Part shown: piece by piece, positions 8,358 through 16,473 of the stretch
Position numbering within the stretch: position 1 is the stretch's first letter
How the letters are laid out: each line of letters begins with the position of its first letter
Origin: Bacteroidota bacterium
GTDB lineage: Bacteria > Bacteroidota > Bacteroidia > 2-12-FULL-35-15
Assembly: GCA_025963725.1 (NCBI GenBank)
Contig: JAOQAE010000007.1
Span: forward strand, 305,689 to 369,688
DNA length: 64,000 bases
Reading direction: 5' to 3'
Program-made: the position numbers and the translations under genes
Notes under the pieces: model-generated
Told to the model about the DNA's origin: nothing
The model's database searches: none
The model's input: the letters and a program-made list of their open reading frames with translations, nothing else

Positions 8358-8390
8358 AAAAAAAAGCGCCCTGTTGTGCAGGGCGCTTAC
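8358..8390 (-). terminator. Intrinsic terminator of sucB
   Basis: Perfect 10-bp stem AAGCGCCCTG / CAGGGCGCTT with a 5-base loop, followed on the reverse strand by a run of eight T. It lies about 20 bases past the sucB stop and is the intact partner of the copy at 7038. Confidence 0.9.
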
Positions 8391-8410
8391 TTCTATATTT
8401 CGGTTTCTCT

Positions 8411-9667
8411 TTACAATCCCAATACGATCTCGTTCGGATCTTTTCCGCCAAACAGCATCTTTACAGGGCTTTCCAGCATCTCTTTCACTTTCACGAGGAA
8501 GCCAACAGACTCACGTCCGTCGATGATCCTGTGATCGTACGACAATGCCACGTACATCATCGGGCGGATCACTACCTGTCCGTTCACTGCAACCGGGCGC
8601 TCGACCACGTTATGCATTCCGAGGATCGCGCTTTGCGGCGGGTTAATGATCGGTGTGCTCATCATAGATCCGAATACACCTCCGTTGGTGATGGTAAATG
8701 TTCCCCCGCTCATGTCTTCCAGCGTGATCTTATTATCACGTGCTTTCAGCGCAAGGTTTTTAATTGCCGTTTCTATCTGGGCAAGGCTCATTTGCTCCGC
8801 ATTGCGCACAACCGGCACAACCAGTCCTTTCGGGGCGCTTACCGCGATGCCGATGTCTGCATATTTGTGATACACGATCTCTTCCCCGTCGATCATTGCG
8901 TTCACCGCAGGGAACTGTTTCAATGCTTCTGTTACTGCTTTGGTAAAAAAGCTCATGAAGCCTAAATTGGTTCCATGCACTTCCTTGAACTTATCCTTGT
9001 ATTTGGCGCGCATTGCGTAAATAGCGCTCATGTCCACTTCATTGAAAGTAGTGAGCATGGCGGTTTCATTCTTTACCGACACTAAGCGCTGTGCAAGCTT
9101 CTTGCGAAGCGGCGTCATTTTCGAGCGTTCTGTATCGCGGCTTCCGCCCCATGCCGCAGCCGATGAGCTGTCGAACCCGTTTGCCAATGCAGAAAGCACA
9201 TCGCCTTTTGTAATGCGCCCGTCCTTACCGCTGCCGTTCAGCTTTGCAGCGGGTACTTTATTTTCGTCCATCAGCTTTTTAGCTGCAGGCGAAGGAGTTC
9301 CGTTTGCATAGCTTTCGGATTTCACTTTTTCCTGCACCTTCACCTCAGCCTTCGCGCTTTCCTTTTTAACTTCCGCTTTTGCGCTTTCAGCTTTCTGAGC
9401 AGGCTCCGCCTTTTTGCTTTCGCCTTTTACGGATGTGTCAACCGAGCAAACAACCTGTCCTACTTTCACCGTATCGCCTTCTGCAGCCAGGATCTTGATA
9501 GCACCGGCCTCTTCCGCATTGATGGTAAGCGTTGCCTTATCGGAATCCACTTCCGCAACTTCTTCATCCTTCTCCACATACTCGCCGTCTTTTTTCAGCC
9601 AGCGTGCGATCACCACTTCGGTAATGGATTCACCCGGGCTTGGTACTTTCATTTCAATGATTGCCAT
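8411..9667 (-). CDS. sucB: Dihydrolipoyllysine-residue succinyltransferase (2-oxoglutarate dehydrogenase E2)
   Basis: E2 core of the 2-oxoglutarate dehydrogenase complex in the TCA cycle; moves the succinyl group from lipoyl-lysine to CoA. Order of domains in 418 residues: a lipoyl domain (1-76) with the lipoylated lysine in EVDSDKATL (Lys44), a Lys/Ala/Glu-rich linker, the E3-binding domain (about 126-164, [12 protein letters not shown]), and the catalytic acyltransferase domain ending in [10 protein letters not shown] with His379 and Asp383 as the active site. It is 73 bases downstream of sucA in the same direction, so E1 and E2 are co-transcribed; E3 is not in the window. The gap contains a small hairpin (GGATTAAAGAT 9701-9711 / ATCCTTAATCC 9718-9728). 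Confidence 0.95.
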   Translation of the reverse strand: MAIIEMKVPSPGESITEVVIARWLKKDGEYVEKDEEVAEVDSDKATLTINAEEAGAIKILAAEGDTVKVGQVVCSVDTSVKGESKKAEPAQKAESAKAEVKKESAKAEVKVQEKVKSESYANGTPSPAAKKLMDENKVPAAKLNGSGKDGRITKGDVLSALANGFDSSSAAAWGGSRDTERSKMTPLRKKLAQRLVSVKNETAMLTTFNEVDMSAIYAMRAKYKDKFKEVHGTNLGFMSFFTKAVTEALKQFPAVNAMIDGEEIVYHKYADIGIAVSAPKGLVVPVVRNAEQMSLAQIETAIKNLALKARDNKITLEDMSGGTFTITNGGVFGSMMSTPIINPPQSAILGMHNVVERPVAVNGQVVIRPMMYVALSYDHRIIDGRESVGFLVKVKEMLESPVKMLFGGKDPNEIVLGL

Positions 9668-9740
9668 AATTTTATTCAGGATTTGGGATTTTGGGAATGA
9701 GGATTAAAGATCCGAAAATCCTTAATCCTTAATTCCTAAA

Positions 9741-12479
9741 TCAGTTTTTCACTAATTGCTTTACAAAAATTTTATCCAGGATGCCCTGCTGCTGCTCAGC
9801 ATGCGATTTGGAGAATCCTGTTGCAGGACTGGCATTCTCGGCGCGGCCGATGTATTTCAATTTAATATTTTCCGTTTCGCTGTATTTGCTGAACATGCGC
9901 ATTACGTATGCCCATGCGCCCATGTTCTCCGGCTCTTCCTGTGCCCAGATGTATTCCGTTGCACCTTTGTATTTATCGAGGGTCGCTTTCAGCTGCTTTA
10001 CTGGGAAAGGATACAGCTGCTCGAGGCGAACGATCGCCACCTCATCTGAGCCTGCTTTTTCCCTTGCTTCCGAAAGGTCGTAATACACTTTACCGGAGCA
10101 AAACACTACTTTCTTAACCGATTTTGCTGCCACTGTATCGTCGATCACTTCCATGAATCCGCCGGTTGTGAAATCCTTGAGGGATGACACGCATGCCGGG
10201 TAACGCAATAACTTTTTCGGCGTGAAGCAGATCAACGGCTTGCGGAAATCACGCTTGATCTGCCTGCGCAGCGCGTGGAACTGGTTAGCAGGCGTGGTAC
10301 AGTTCACCACCTGCATGTTGTTGCCGGCACACTGTTGCAGGAAGCGCTCCATGCGGGCGCTCGAGTGCTCAGGGCCCATGCCTTCATAGCCGTGGGGAAG
10401 CAGCATCACAAGCCCGTTCATCCTTCTCCATTTCGCTTCCGCGGAAGTGATGAACTGATCGATGATGATCTGCGCACCATTGAAGAAATCCCCGAACTGG
10501 GCTTCCCAGATGGTAAGCGCAGATGGCGTTGACATGGCATAGCCAAACTCAAATCCGAGCACACCGTATTCCGAGAGCAATGAATTGTAAATGCTTAATG
10601 TTCCTTTTGCGCCGAAGTTGTTCAATGGCGTGTATTCATCTTCCGAATCTTCCACCTTCACGATCGCATGGCGGTGCGAGAATGTTCCGCGCTCCACATC
10701 CTGTCCGCTGAAGCGCACATTGTGCCCTTCGTTCATCAGGGTGGCATACGCCATGAGCTCGCCCATCGCCCAATCGTAATTGTCGTTGGCGATCATTGCG
10801 GCGCGGTCGTCGAACAGCTTCTGGATCTTGTTAAAGAACTTTTTATCCTTCGGCAGCTCCACTGTTTTTTTAGCGATCTCGAGGAATGCTTTTTTATCAA
10901 CCGCCGTCTCCGGCGATTTATCAAAGGCATCTGCATCAGCCATTTTCAGGCCTTTCCATTGCCCTTCGAGGAAGGAAGTGATCTTTGCCTTCTCCGTTTG
11001 CTTCGCCTCATCCAGCTTTTCCTGCAGGAGGTTCTTAAAGCTTGTTTCCATCTCTTTGGCGAGGTCGGCCGCAATGGAGCCTTCCGCCTGTAATTGCTTG
11101 ATATAGATCTCGCGCGGGTTCGGGTGCGAAGCGATCGCCTTGTACAGCAACGGCTGCGTGAAGCGCGGCTCATCGCCTTCGTTATGCCCGTATTTGCGGT
11201 AGCACAGCACATCGATGAACACATCGCGGTTGAAGGTCTGGCGGAATTCCATCGCCAGGCGCGCTACATATACAAGCGCTTCCACATCATCGCCATTCAC
11301 ATGGAATACGGGGGAAAGCACTGTTTTTGCAACGTCGGTGCAATAGGTGCTCGAGCGTGCATCTAAATAATTTGTTGTAAATCCAACCTGGTTATTGATC
11401 ACCAGGTGAATGGTTCCGCCGGTCTTGAAGCCATCGAGCTGGCTCATCTGCAATACTTCGTATACGATGCCTTGTCCGGCAAGCGCAGCATCCCCGTGAA
11501 TGAGGATCGGGCAAACCTTGTTGAAATCGCCGCCATGCAATGTATCGATCTTTGCCCTTGCGATGCCTTCCACCACAGGATCAACAGCCTCGAGGTGGGA
11601 TGGGTTCGGGGTTAGGCTCAGGTGCACCTGCTTTCCGTTGTTCGATTTCTGATCGCTGGAATAGCCCATGTGGTATTTCACATCGCCGTCGAACACCGAA
11701 TCTTCGGAGGGGCGCCCTTCAAACTCGGTAAAAATATCTTTGTAGGTTTTATTCAGGATGTTTGCAAGCACGTTCAGCCTTCCGCGGTGCGCCATGCCGA
11801 TCACGAAATCGCGGATGCCGAGGTCGGCCCCTTTTTCGCAAACCGCATCCAGCGCAGGAATAGCTGTTTCCGCCCCTTCAAGGGAAAAGCGCTTCTGCCC
11901 GACAAACTTAGTGTGGAGGAAATTCTCAAAAACAACAGCCTGGTTCAGCTTGTTGAGGATCACCTTTTTCTCATCGATGGAGAATTTTGGCGTGTTCCTG
12001 CTGCTCTCCATTTTTTCCTGCAGCCATTTAATGACCTCGGGAGTACGGATGTACATGTATTCTGCGCCGATCGACTGGCAGTAGGTTTGATCGAGGTGAG
12101 CGATGATATCCTTCAGCTTTGCCGCGCCGATCCCGATCTGGGTACCAGCCTGGAAAACCGTTTCAAGGTCCGACTGGCTCAGGCCAAAATTTTCAATATC
12201 AAGTGTTGGGGTATATTTCCTGCGCTCGCGCACAGGGTTGGTTTGTGTGAATAAGTGTCCTCTCGAGCGGTAAGCATTCACGAGGTTCAGCACATCGAAT
12301 TCCTTCTTCACATTCTGCGGGATCTCCCCGGAATCCTCATAGTTCTTCCGCGCAAACTCAAAGCCGGCAAAAAAATGGCGCCAGTCGGCCTCCACCGAAT
12401 TATTATCCTTCAAATATTGCTGAAATAATTCCTCCATTGCAACAACATCTCCGTTGCCTAAAAACGAAAACTTATCCAT
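9741..12479 (-). CDS. sucA: 2-oxoglutarate dehydrogenase E1 component
   Basis: Thiamine-diphosphate enzyme that decarboxylates 2-oxoglutarate and succinylates the lipoyl group of SucB. The 912-residue length is normal. The N-terminus (MEELFQQYLKDNNSVEADWR) carries the E1o-specific segment that contacts E2. MAHRGRLNVL and the ThDP/Mg site GDAALAGQGIVYE are present, and the C-terminal half has the transketolase-like fold (LPHGYEGMGPEHSSARMERF). The ATG at 12479 is preceded by a TAAATTTG box about 29 bases upstream, so transcription of sucAB probably starts here. Confidence 0.97.
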   Translation of the reverse strand: MDKFSFLGNGDVVAMEELFQQYLKDNNSVEADWRHFFAGFEFARKNYEDSGEIPQNVKKEFDVLNLVNAYRSRGHLFTQTNPVRERRKYTPTLDIENFGLSQSDLETVFQAGTQIGIGAAKLKDIIAHLDQTYCQSIGAEYMYIRTPEVIKWLQEKMESSRNTPKFSIDEKKVILNKLNQAVVFENFLHTKFVGQKRFSLEGAETAIPALDAVCEKGADLGIRDFVIGMAHRGRLNVLANILNKTYKDIFTEFEGRPSEDSVFDGDVKYHMGYSSDQKSNNGKQVHLSLTPNPSHLEAVDPVVEGIARAKIDTLHGGDFNKVCPILIHGDAALAGQGIVYEVLQMSQLDGFKTGGTIHLVINNQVGFTTNYLDARSSTYCTDVAKTVLSPVFHVNGDDVEALVYVARLAMEFRQTFNRDVFIDVLCYRKYGHNEGDEPRFTQPLLYKAIASHPNPREIYIKQLQAEGSIAADLAKEMETSFKNLLQEKLDEAKQTEKAKITSFLEGQWKGLKMADADAFDKSPETAVDKKAFLEIAKKTVELPKDKKFFNKIQKLFDDRAAMIANDNYDWAMGELMAYATLMNEGHNVRFSGQDVERGTFSHRHAIVKVEDSEDEYTPLNNFGAKGTLSIYNSLLSEYGVLGFEFGYAMSTPSALTIWEAQFGDFFNGAQIIIDQFITSAEAKWRRMNGLVMLLPHGYEGMGPEHSSARMERFLQQCAGNNMQVVNCTTPANQFHALRRQIKRDFRKPLICFTPKKLLRYPACVSSLKDFTTGGFMEVIDDTVAAKSVKKVVFCSGKVYYDLSEAREKAGSDEVAIVRLEQLYPFPVKQLKATLDKYKGATEYIWAQEEPENMGAWAYVMRMFSKYSETENIKLKYIGRAENASPATGFSKSHAEQQQGILDKIFVKQLVKN

Positions 12480-12507
12480 ATCCTTTGTCTTTCTCTGATT
12501 AAGGAAA

Positions 12508-12515
12508 CAAATTTA
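12508..12515 (-). promoter_or_regulatory. Bacteroidota -7 box (TAAATTTG) for sucAB
   Basis: Exact TAnnTTTG on the reverse strand 29 bases before the sucA ATG; no clear -33 element. Confidence 0.5.
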
Positions 12516-12579
12516 AGGTTTTTAGCTGAAAACGGGAAACATTTGGGGCTAATTCTGAATTGGCATGAAATGCCCGCCG

Positions 12580-12933
12580 CTATTGGCTTTTATAATGATT
12601 CCGGATAACCACCTTTTGCAGCTCGCGTTTTATGATGAGGTCGGTAACAATGTGTGAAAACGGCTCGCTGGAATTTTCCTGTATGGCTTTTTTCAGCTGC
12701 TCGTCATTGAGGTCGATCCGGTACAGGATGCCCATGAATTTCGAGTGGCTGGACTCGATGAGCTTTTTGATCTGCGGCTCGATCTGCTCAAACAACTCCT
12801 CGTAGGCATTGTAAGCGTTCCCCGAAAACCTGATCTCCATCCCGAACATCTCGAAATCCTTGATGATCTGGTCGGCCGTGGCTTTCACAAGGTCGAGGCG
12901 GTTGAAGTATTGGGAGAGGTTATTGAGGTCCAT
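12580..12933 (-). CDS. Conserved hypothetical protein coupled to a 2Fe-2S ferredoxin
   Basis: A soluble, charged 117-residue protein of predicted helical content that I cannot place in a named family. Its ATG overlaps the stop of the ferredoxin gene (TAATG at 12933), so the two are translationally coupled and probably work together. No cysteines are present, so it does not itself carry a cluster. Residues such as DQIIKDFEMFGMEIRFSG and FMGILYRIDL look like packed helices and a strand. Confidence 0.7.
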   Translation of the reverse strand: MDLNNLSQYFNRLDLVKATADQIIKDFEMFGMEIRFSGNAYNAYEELFEQIEPQIKKLIESSHSKFMGILYRIDLNDEQLKKAIQENSSEPFSHIVTDLIIKRELQKVVIRNHYKSQ

Positions 12934-13247
12934 TACTTTCTTTGAAGCCTCAGCCGCTCCACTACCCTGTTGTTCACAATATGCTCCTGGATGATCTCCT
13001 CCACATCCGCCAGCTCCACGCCTACATAAAAAACGCCATCGGGATACACCGCAATGGTCTGGCCGAAATCACAAATATCGAGGCAGCCTGCTTTCTGCGC
13101 ACGCAGCTTCAGCGGAAGGTTCAGCTCTTTCAGCCGCTTTTTGAAGGCATCCACTATTTCCATCCCGTGCGCTTCGCCGCAGCTTTTGCGGTGCGCGCCT
13201 TCCGCACGCTGGTTGGTGCAGATAAAAATATGCTTGTCGTAAATCAT
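12933..13247 (-). CDS. Thioredoxin-like 2Fe-2S ferredoxin
   Basis: A 104-residue electron carrier of the thioredoxin-fold (Shethna-type) 2Fe-2S family. The cluster ligands are four cysteines with the expected spacing: Cys10 (HIFICTNQR), Cys23 (KSCG), Cys55 and Cys59 (AGCLDICDFG). The C-terminal GVFYVGV and DVEEIIQEHIV complete the thioredoxin-like fold. The redox partner is unknown; the coupled downstream gene is the best candidate for an associated factor. Confidence 0.88.
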   Translation of the reverse strand: MIYDKHIFICTNQRAEGAHRKSCGEAHGMEIVDAFKKRLKELNLPLKLRAQKAGCLDICDFGQTIAVYPDGVFYVGVELADVEEIIQEHIVNNRVVERLRLQRK

Positions 13248-13319
13248 TTTCAGGTTTAATTTGCTACGAATTTACGAATCTTAATGAACAGCGGGCTTTC
13301 GGAGCATTGAATTTATCGG

Positions 13320-13440
13320 CGTCAGTTTGAGTAGCGAGGTACGAGCATATCGAGAACAAGCCTCCCCACTTTCTCGATACTCTCCCGCTGGTCGAACTCC
13401 TTCGGTCGCCGAAGGCTTGCCGTAAGTGAAACGAAATGAC
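13320..13440. repeat. REP-like palindromic doublet
   Basis: Starts CGTCAGTTTGAGT and ends (reverse) GTCATTTCG, with internal copies of ATATCGAGAAC and, inverted, GTATCGAGAAAG, plus a small hairpin CTTCGG/CCGAAG. Related single units occur at 14488 and 48697. Typical of dispersed intergenic REP elements. Confidence 0.65.
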
Positions 13441-13539
13441 TGGCACACAGGCCAAACTTGCTTATTTATTCAATTGCATAACATTGGTACAAATTTGTAT
13501 TTCGTAGATTCGCACAAATTCGTAATTCGCAATTCGCAA

Positions 13540-14457
13540 ATGAAAACAGTATTGATCACCGGAGCTTCCGGCCTTATCGGCAAACACCTTACCCCACAGC
13601 TTCAGAGCCGGGGGTACCGCGTTATTCATCTGAGCAGGAGCGCTTCTTCAAAGGGCGGAGTGGAAACATTTACATGGGATGTGGGGAAAGGAATGATCGA
13701 TGACAGGGCTGTGGAGCAGGCGAATTACATTATTCATCTTGCCGGCGCGGGCATTGCCGACAGCAAATGGACCGGGGAGCGGAAAAAAGAGGTGATCAGC
13801 AGCCGTACCGACAGCACACACCTGCTGGCCGAAGCCCTGAAGCGCAACGATAAAAAATTAGCCGCATTTATTTCCGCTTCCGCGATCGGGTTTTACGGCG
13901 CTGTTACAAGCGATAAAAATTTTACGGAAAACGATCCCGCTGCAAAGGACTTTATGGGAACCTGCTGCAGGCTTTGGGAAGCATCCTCAAAAGCCATCAC
14001 TGCAATGGGAATACGGACGGTTAAGATCCGCGTGGGAATTGTGCTTACCGCGAAGGAGGGCGCGCTCGCAAAAATGGCGGCGCCTGTTAAATTCGGAGTT
14101 GGTTCGGCGCTCGGCAGCGGAAAGCAATACATGCCCTGGATCCATATCGACGACATTTGCGGGATCTTTATCAAAGCGCTGGAAGATGAAGCGCTTAAAG
14201 GCATTTATAATGGTGTTGCACCGGAACCGGTCACCAACAAAGAACTTACAAAAAGCATTGCCAGAACGCTGAGAAAGCCTTTCTTCTTCCCGAATGTACC
14301 TTCCTTTGCATTGAAGATGCTCTTCGGGAAAATGTCGGAAATGTTCCTGGAAGGCAGCCGGGTATCGTCGGAAAAGATCGAGAATGCAGGGTATGCTTTT
14401 AAATACAGAAAAGTAGAGGATGCGCTGGAGAATTTGCTGATTGATGCGAAGAATTAA
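13540..14457 (+). CDS. TIGR01777-family NAD(P)-dependent epimerase (YfcH-like)
   Basis: An extended short-chain dehydrogenase of the YfcH/TIGR01777 family, 305 residues, function in cells not established. The N-terminal nucleotide-binding motif TGASGLIGKHL and the IIHLAGAGIADSKWT stretch are hallmarks, followed by SASAIGFYG and the C-terminal DUF1731-type segment (FEGSRVSSEKIENAGYAF-like). The ATG at 13540 places the Rossmann motif right at the N-terminus; the frame is open 38 codons further up to 13426, but that stretch is intergenic repeat sequence. Confidence 0.9.
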   Translation: MKTVLITGASGLIGKHLTPQLQSRGYRVIHLSRSASSKGGVETFTWDVGKGMIDDRAVEQANYIIHLAGAGIADSKWTGERKKEVISSRTDSTHLLAEALKRNDKKLAAFISASAIGFYGAVTSDKNFTENDPAAKDFMGTCCRLWEASSKAITAMGIRTVKIRVGIVLTAKEGALAKMAAPVKFGVGSALGSGKQYMPWIHIDDICGIFIKALEDEALKGIYNGVAPEPVTNKELTKSIARTLRKPFFFPNVPSFALKMLFGKMSEMFLEGSRVSSEKIENAGYAFKYRKVEDALENLLIDAKN

Positions 14458-14487
14458 GCAGAAAGAACACGGCAATTGCCACCACAC

Positions 14488-14532
14488 GTTCTCGATACGT
14501 TTTTCTGAAAAAGAAAAACACTCGAACTGACG
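14488..14532 (-). repeat. REP-like palindrome
   Basis: On the reverse strand: CGTCAGTTCGAGT, then stem GTTTTTCT/AGAAAAAC with a short loop, then GTATCGAGAAC. Same frame sequences as the unit at 48697 with a different but compensating stem. Confidence 0.65.
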
Positions 14533-14596
14533 TCCCACATGTTAGGCCTAACAGCAAACACAAATTCGTAAATCCGTACCGATCAGCGATCCGCAC

Positions 14597-15598
14597 CTAC
14601 ACTTCCCGCACCATCAAACTATCCGCAAACGCGATCAGGGCATTCTTCTTTTCCTCGGCAACAGGAATTCCTTTTAAGCAGGCCATTGCAGCCGCATACT
14701 GCTTTTTCATTTCAGCGCGGGCCAGCTCTTTTACATTCAGGAAATTATAAATATTGGTAACAGCTTCCACTTTTTCCTTCGCGTCAAAATGCGGCGCCGC
14801 GATCCAGAGCTGCAGCTCCTCTTTCAGGTAACGGTTGGTTTCCGCCATTTCCATAGCTTTCAGCAGGAGATATGTTTTTTTGTTGGCGATTATGTCGCCG
14901 CCTTTTTGTTTCCCGAACTTTTCCGCATCGGCGTAAACATCAAGTATATCGTCCTGCAGCTGGAATGCGATGCCGATATGCTTGCCGAAGTTATACAGCT
15001 GCTGTGCATCCTCTTCCCTTGCTCCGCCTGTAAGCGCGCCCATTTTCAACGCGCCGCCAAGCAGCACTGCCGTTTTCAGCTCTATCATTTTAATGTAATT
15101 GGGGATCGGCACTTTGGAAACGCGCTCGTAGTTCATATCCAGCTGCTGCCCTTCACAAACCTTGGCTGCCGTATCGCTGAAAATCTCGAGCAATGCCGGG
15201 AGCTGCGCTACATCCGTTTTGCAGAGCTCCTGGTATGCGCGCACCATCATGGCATCGCCGCTGAGGATCGCAATGTTATCGTTCCATTTTACATGAACGG
15301 TTTGCTTCCCCCGGCGCAAAGGCGCTTTGTCCATGATGTCGTCGTGCACCAGTGTAAAATTATGGAAGAGCTCCACGGCGATGGAGGCATGCAACGCATT
15401 TTTTACATCGCCGCCGAAAAATTCACAGGCCATTAAAACAAGCACGGGCCGCATTCGCTTGCCGCCGAGCGACATAATATATTCTATCGGCTCATACAGT
15501 TCCCTTGGGTGTGCGCCGTAGCTCCTGCCTTTCAGGGTATCGTCAACCAGCTGCTGGTATTCTGTAATTCTGTTCAATCCGGTTTCTTTCTGTTCCAC
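14597..15598 (-). CDS. Polyprenyl (geranylgeranyl/farnesyl-type) diphosphate synthase
   Basis: Trans-prenyltransferase that condenses isopentenyl diphosphate with allylic diphosphates. Both aspartate-rich motifs are intact: first DDIMD at residues 86-90 within LVHDDIMDKAPLRRGKQT, second in FQLQDDILDVY. A phenylalanine at the fifth position before the first motif (Phe81) argues for a short product of C15-C20 rather than a quinone side chain. GGKRMRPVL is the conserved IPP-binding region. 333 residues is normal. It is the last gene of a run with rfbA (7 bases apart) and the RND transporter. Confidence 0.92.
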   Translation of the reverse strand: MEQKETGLNRITEYQQLVDDTLKGRSYGAHPRELYEPIEYIMSLGGKRMRPVLVLMACEFFGGDVKNALHASIAVELFHNFTLVHDDIMDKAPLRRGKQTVHVKWNDNIAILSGDAMMVRAYQELCKTDVAQLPALLEIFSDTAAKVCEGQQLDMNYERVSKVPIPNYIKMIELKTAVLLGGALKMGALTGGAREEDAQQLYNFGKHIGIAFQLQDDILDVYADAEKFGKQKGGDIIANKKTYLLLKAMEMAETNRYLKEELQLWIAAPHFDAKEKVEAVTNIYNFLNVKELARAEMKKQYAAAMACLKGIPVAEEKKNALIAFADSLMVREV

Positions 15599-15605
15599 AA
15601 CAATT

Positions 15606-16466
15606 CTATTCGATCTGTTTGATAAGATATGTTCCGTAGCCGCTTTTCACCAGCGGCTCCGCCAACTTCCTCAGCTGCTCCTTGTTAATGTATCCCATGC
15701 GGTACGCCACTTCTTCGATGCAGCCGATGCGCAGGCCCTGGCGCTCCTCGATCACCTGCACAAACTGCCCCGCCTGCATAAGCGATGCAAACGTGCCGGT
15801 ATCCAGCCATGCCGTTCCCCTGTCGAGAACGCCAACCTTTAATTTCCCACGCTTTAAATATTCCCTGTTCACATCGGTGATCTCGTATTCGCCGCGCGGA
15901 CTTGGTTTCAGCTCCTTCGCAATTCCGATCACGGAATTATCGTAAAAATACAGGCCGGGAACTGCATAGTTCGATTTAGGCACCGCGGGCTTTTCCTCTA
16001 TTGACAGCACATGGCCGGCATCATCAAACTCCACCACGCCGTAGCGCTCGGGGTCTGAAACGTGATAGGCGAACACCACGCCGCCTTCGGGCTGCTGATG
16101 CTGCTGCAGCAGCCTTCCCAATCCGGCGCCGTAAAATATATTATCGCCGAGCACCAGCGCAACGGAATCGTTACCGATGAATTTTTCGCCGATCACGAAT
16201 GCCTGCGCAAGCCCGTTCGGAAGCTCCTGCACCGCATAGCTGAATTTACAGCCGAGATTTTTTCCGTCGCCCAGCAGGCGCTCAAAATGCGGAAGGTCAT
16301 GCGGCGTGGAAATAATAAGGATCTCCGAAATGCCTGCCATCATGAGCACCGACAAGGGATAATAGATCATCGGCTTATCATAAACCGGCATCAGCTGCTT
16401 GCTTACTGCAAGCGTGAGTGGGTGCAGGCGCGTGCCTGAGCCTCCTGCTAAAATAATTCCTTTCAT
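15606..16466 (-). CDS. rfbA: Glucose-1-phosphate thymidylyltransferase
   Basis: Makes dTDP-glucose from glucose 1-phosphate and dTTP, the first step towards dTDP-rhamnose and other surface sugars. The 286-residue sequence opens with the nucleotide-binding loop [16 protein letters not shown], then [29 protein letters not shown] and the [10 protein letters not shown] segment, all diagnostic of RmlA. The usual partners rfbB, rfbC and rfbD are not in the window; instead it sits 7 bases after an RND transporter and 7 bases before a polyprenyl synthase. Confidence 0.96.
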   Translation of the reverse strand: MKGIILAGGSGTRLHPLTLAVSKQLMPVYDKPMIYYPLSVLMMAGISEILIISTPHDLPHFERLLGDGKNLGCKFSYAVQELPNGLAQAFVIGEKFIGNDSVALVLGDNIFYGAGLGRLLQQHQQPEGGVVFAYHVSDPERYGVVEFDDAGHVLSIEEKPAVPKSNYAVPGLYFYDNSVIGIAKELKPSPRGEYEITDVNREYLKRGKLKVGVLDRGTAWLDTGTFASLMQAGQFVQVIEERQGLRIGCIEEVAYRMGYINKEQLRKLAEPLVKSGYGTYLIKQIE

Positions 16467-16473
16467 ACGTTAT

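Noticed and set aside
11622..12254. 210-codon open frame opposite sucA
   Set aside because: Antisense shadow of sucA, which has the conserved E1 motifs on the other strand.
14789..15436. 215-codon open frame opposite the polyprenyl synthase
   Set aside because: Shadow; both aspartate-rich motifs lie on the reverse strand.
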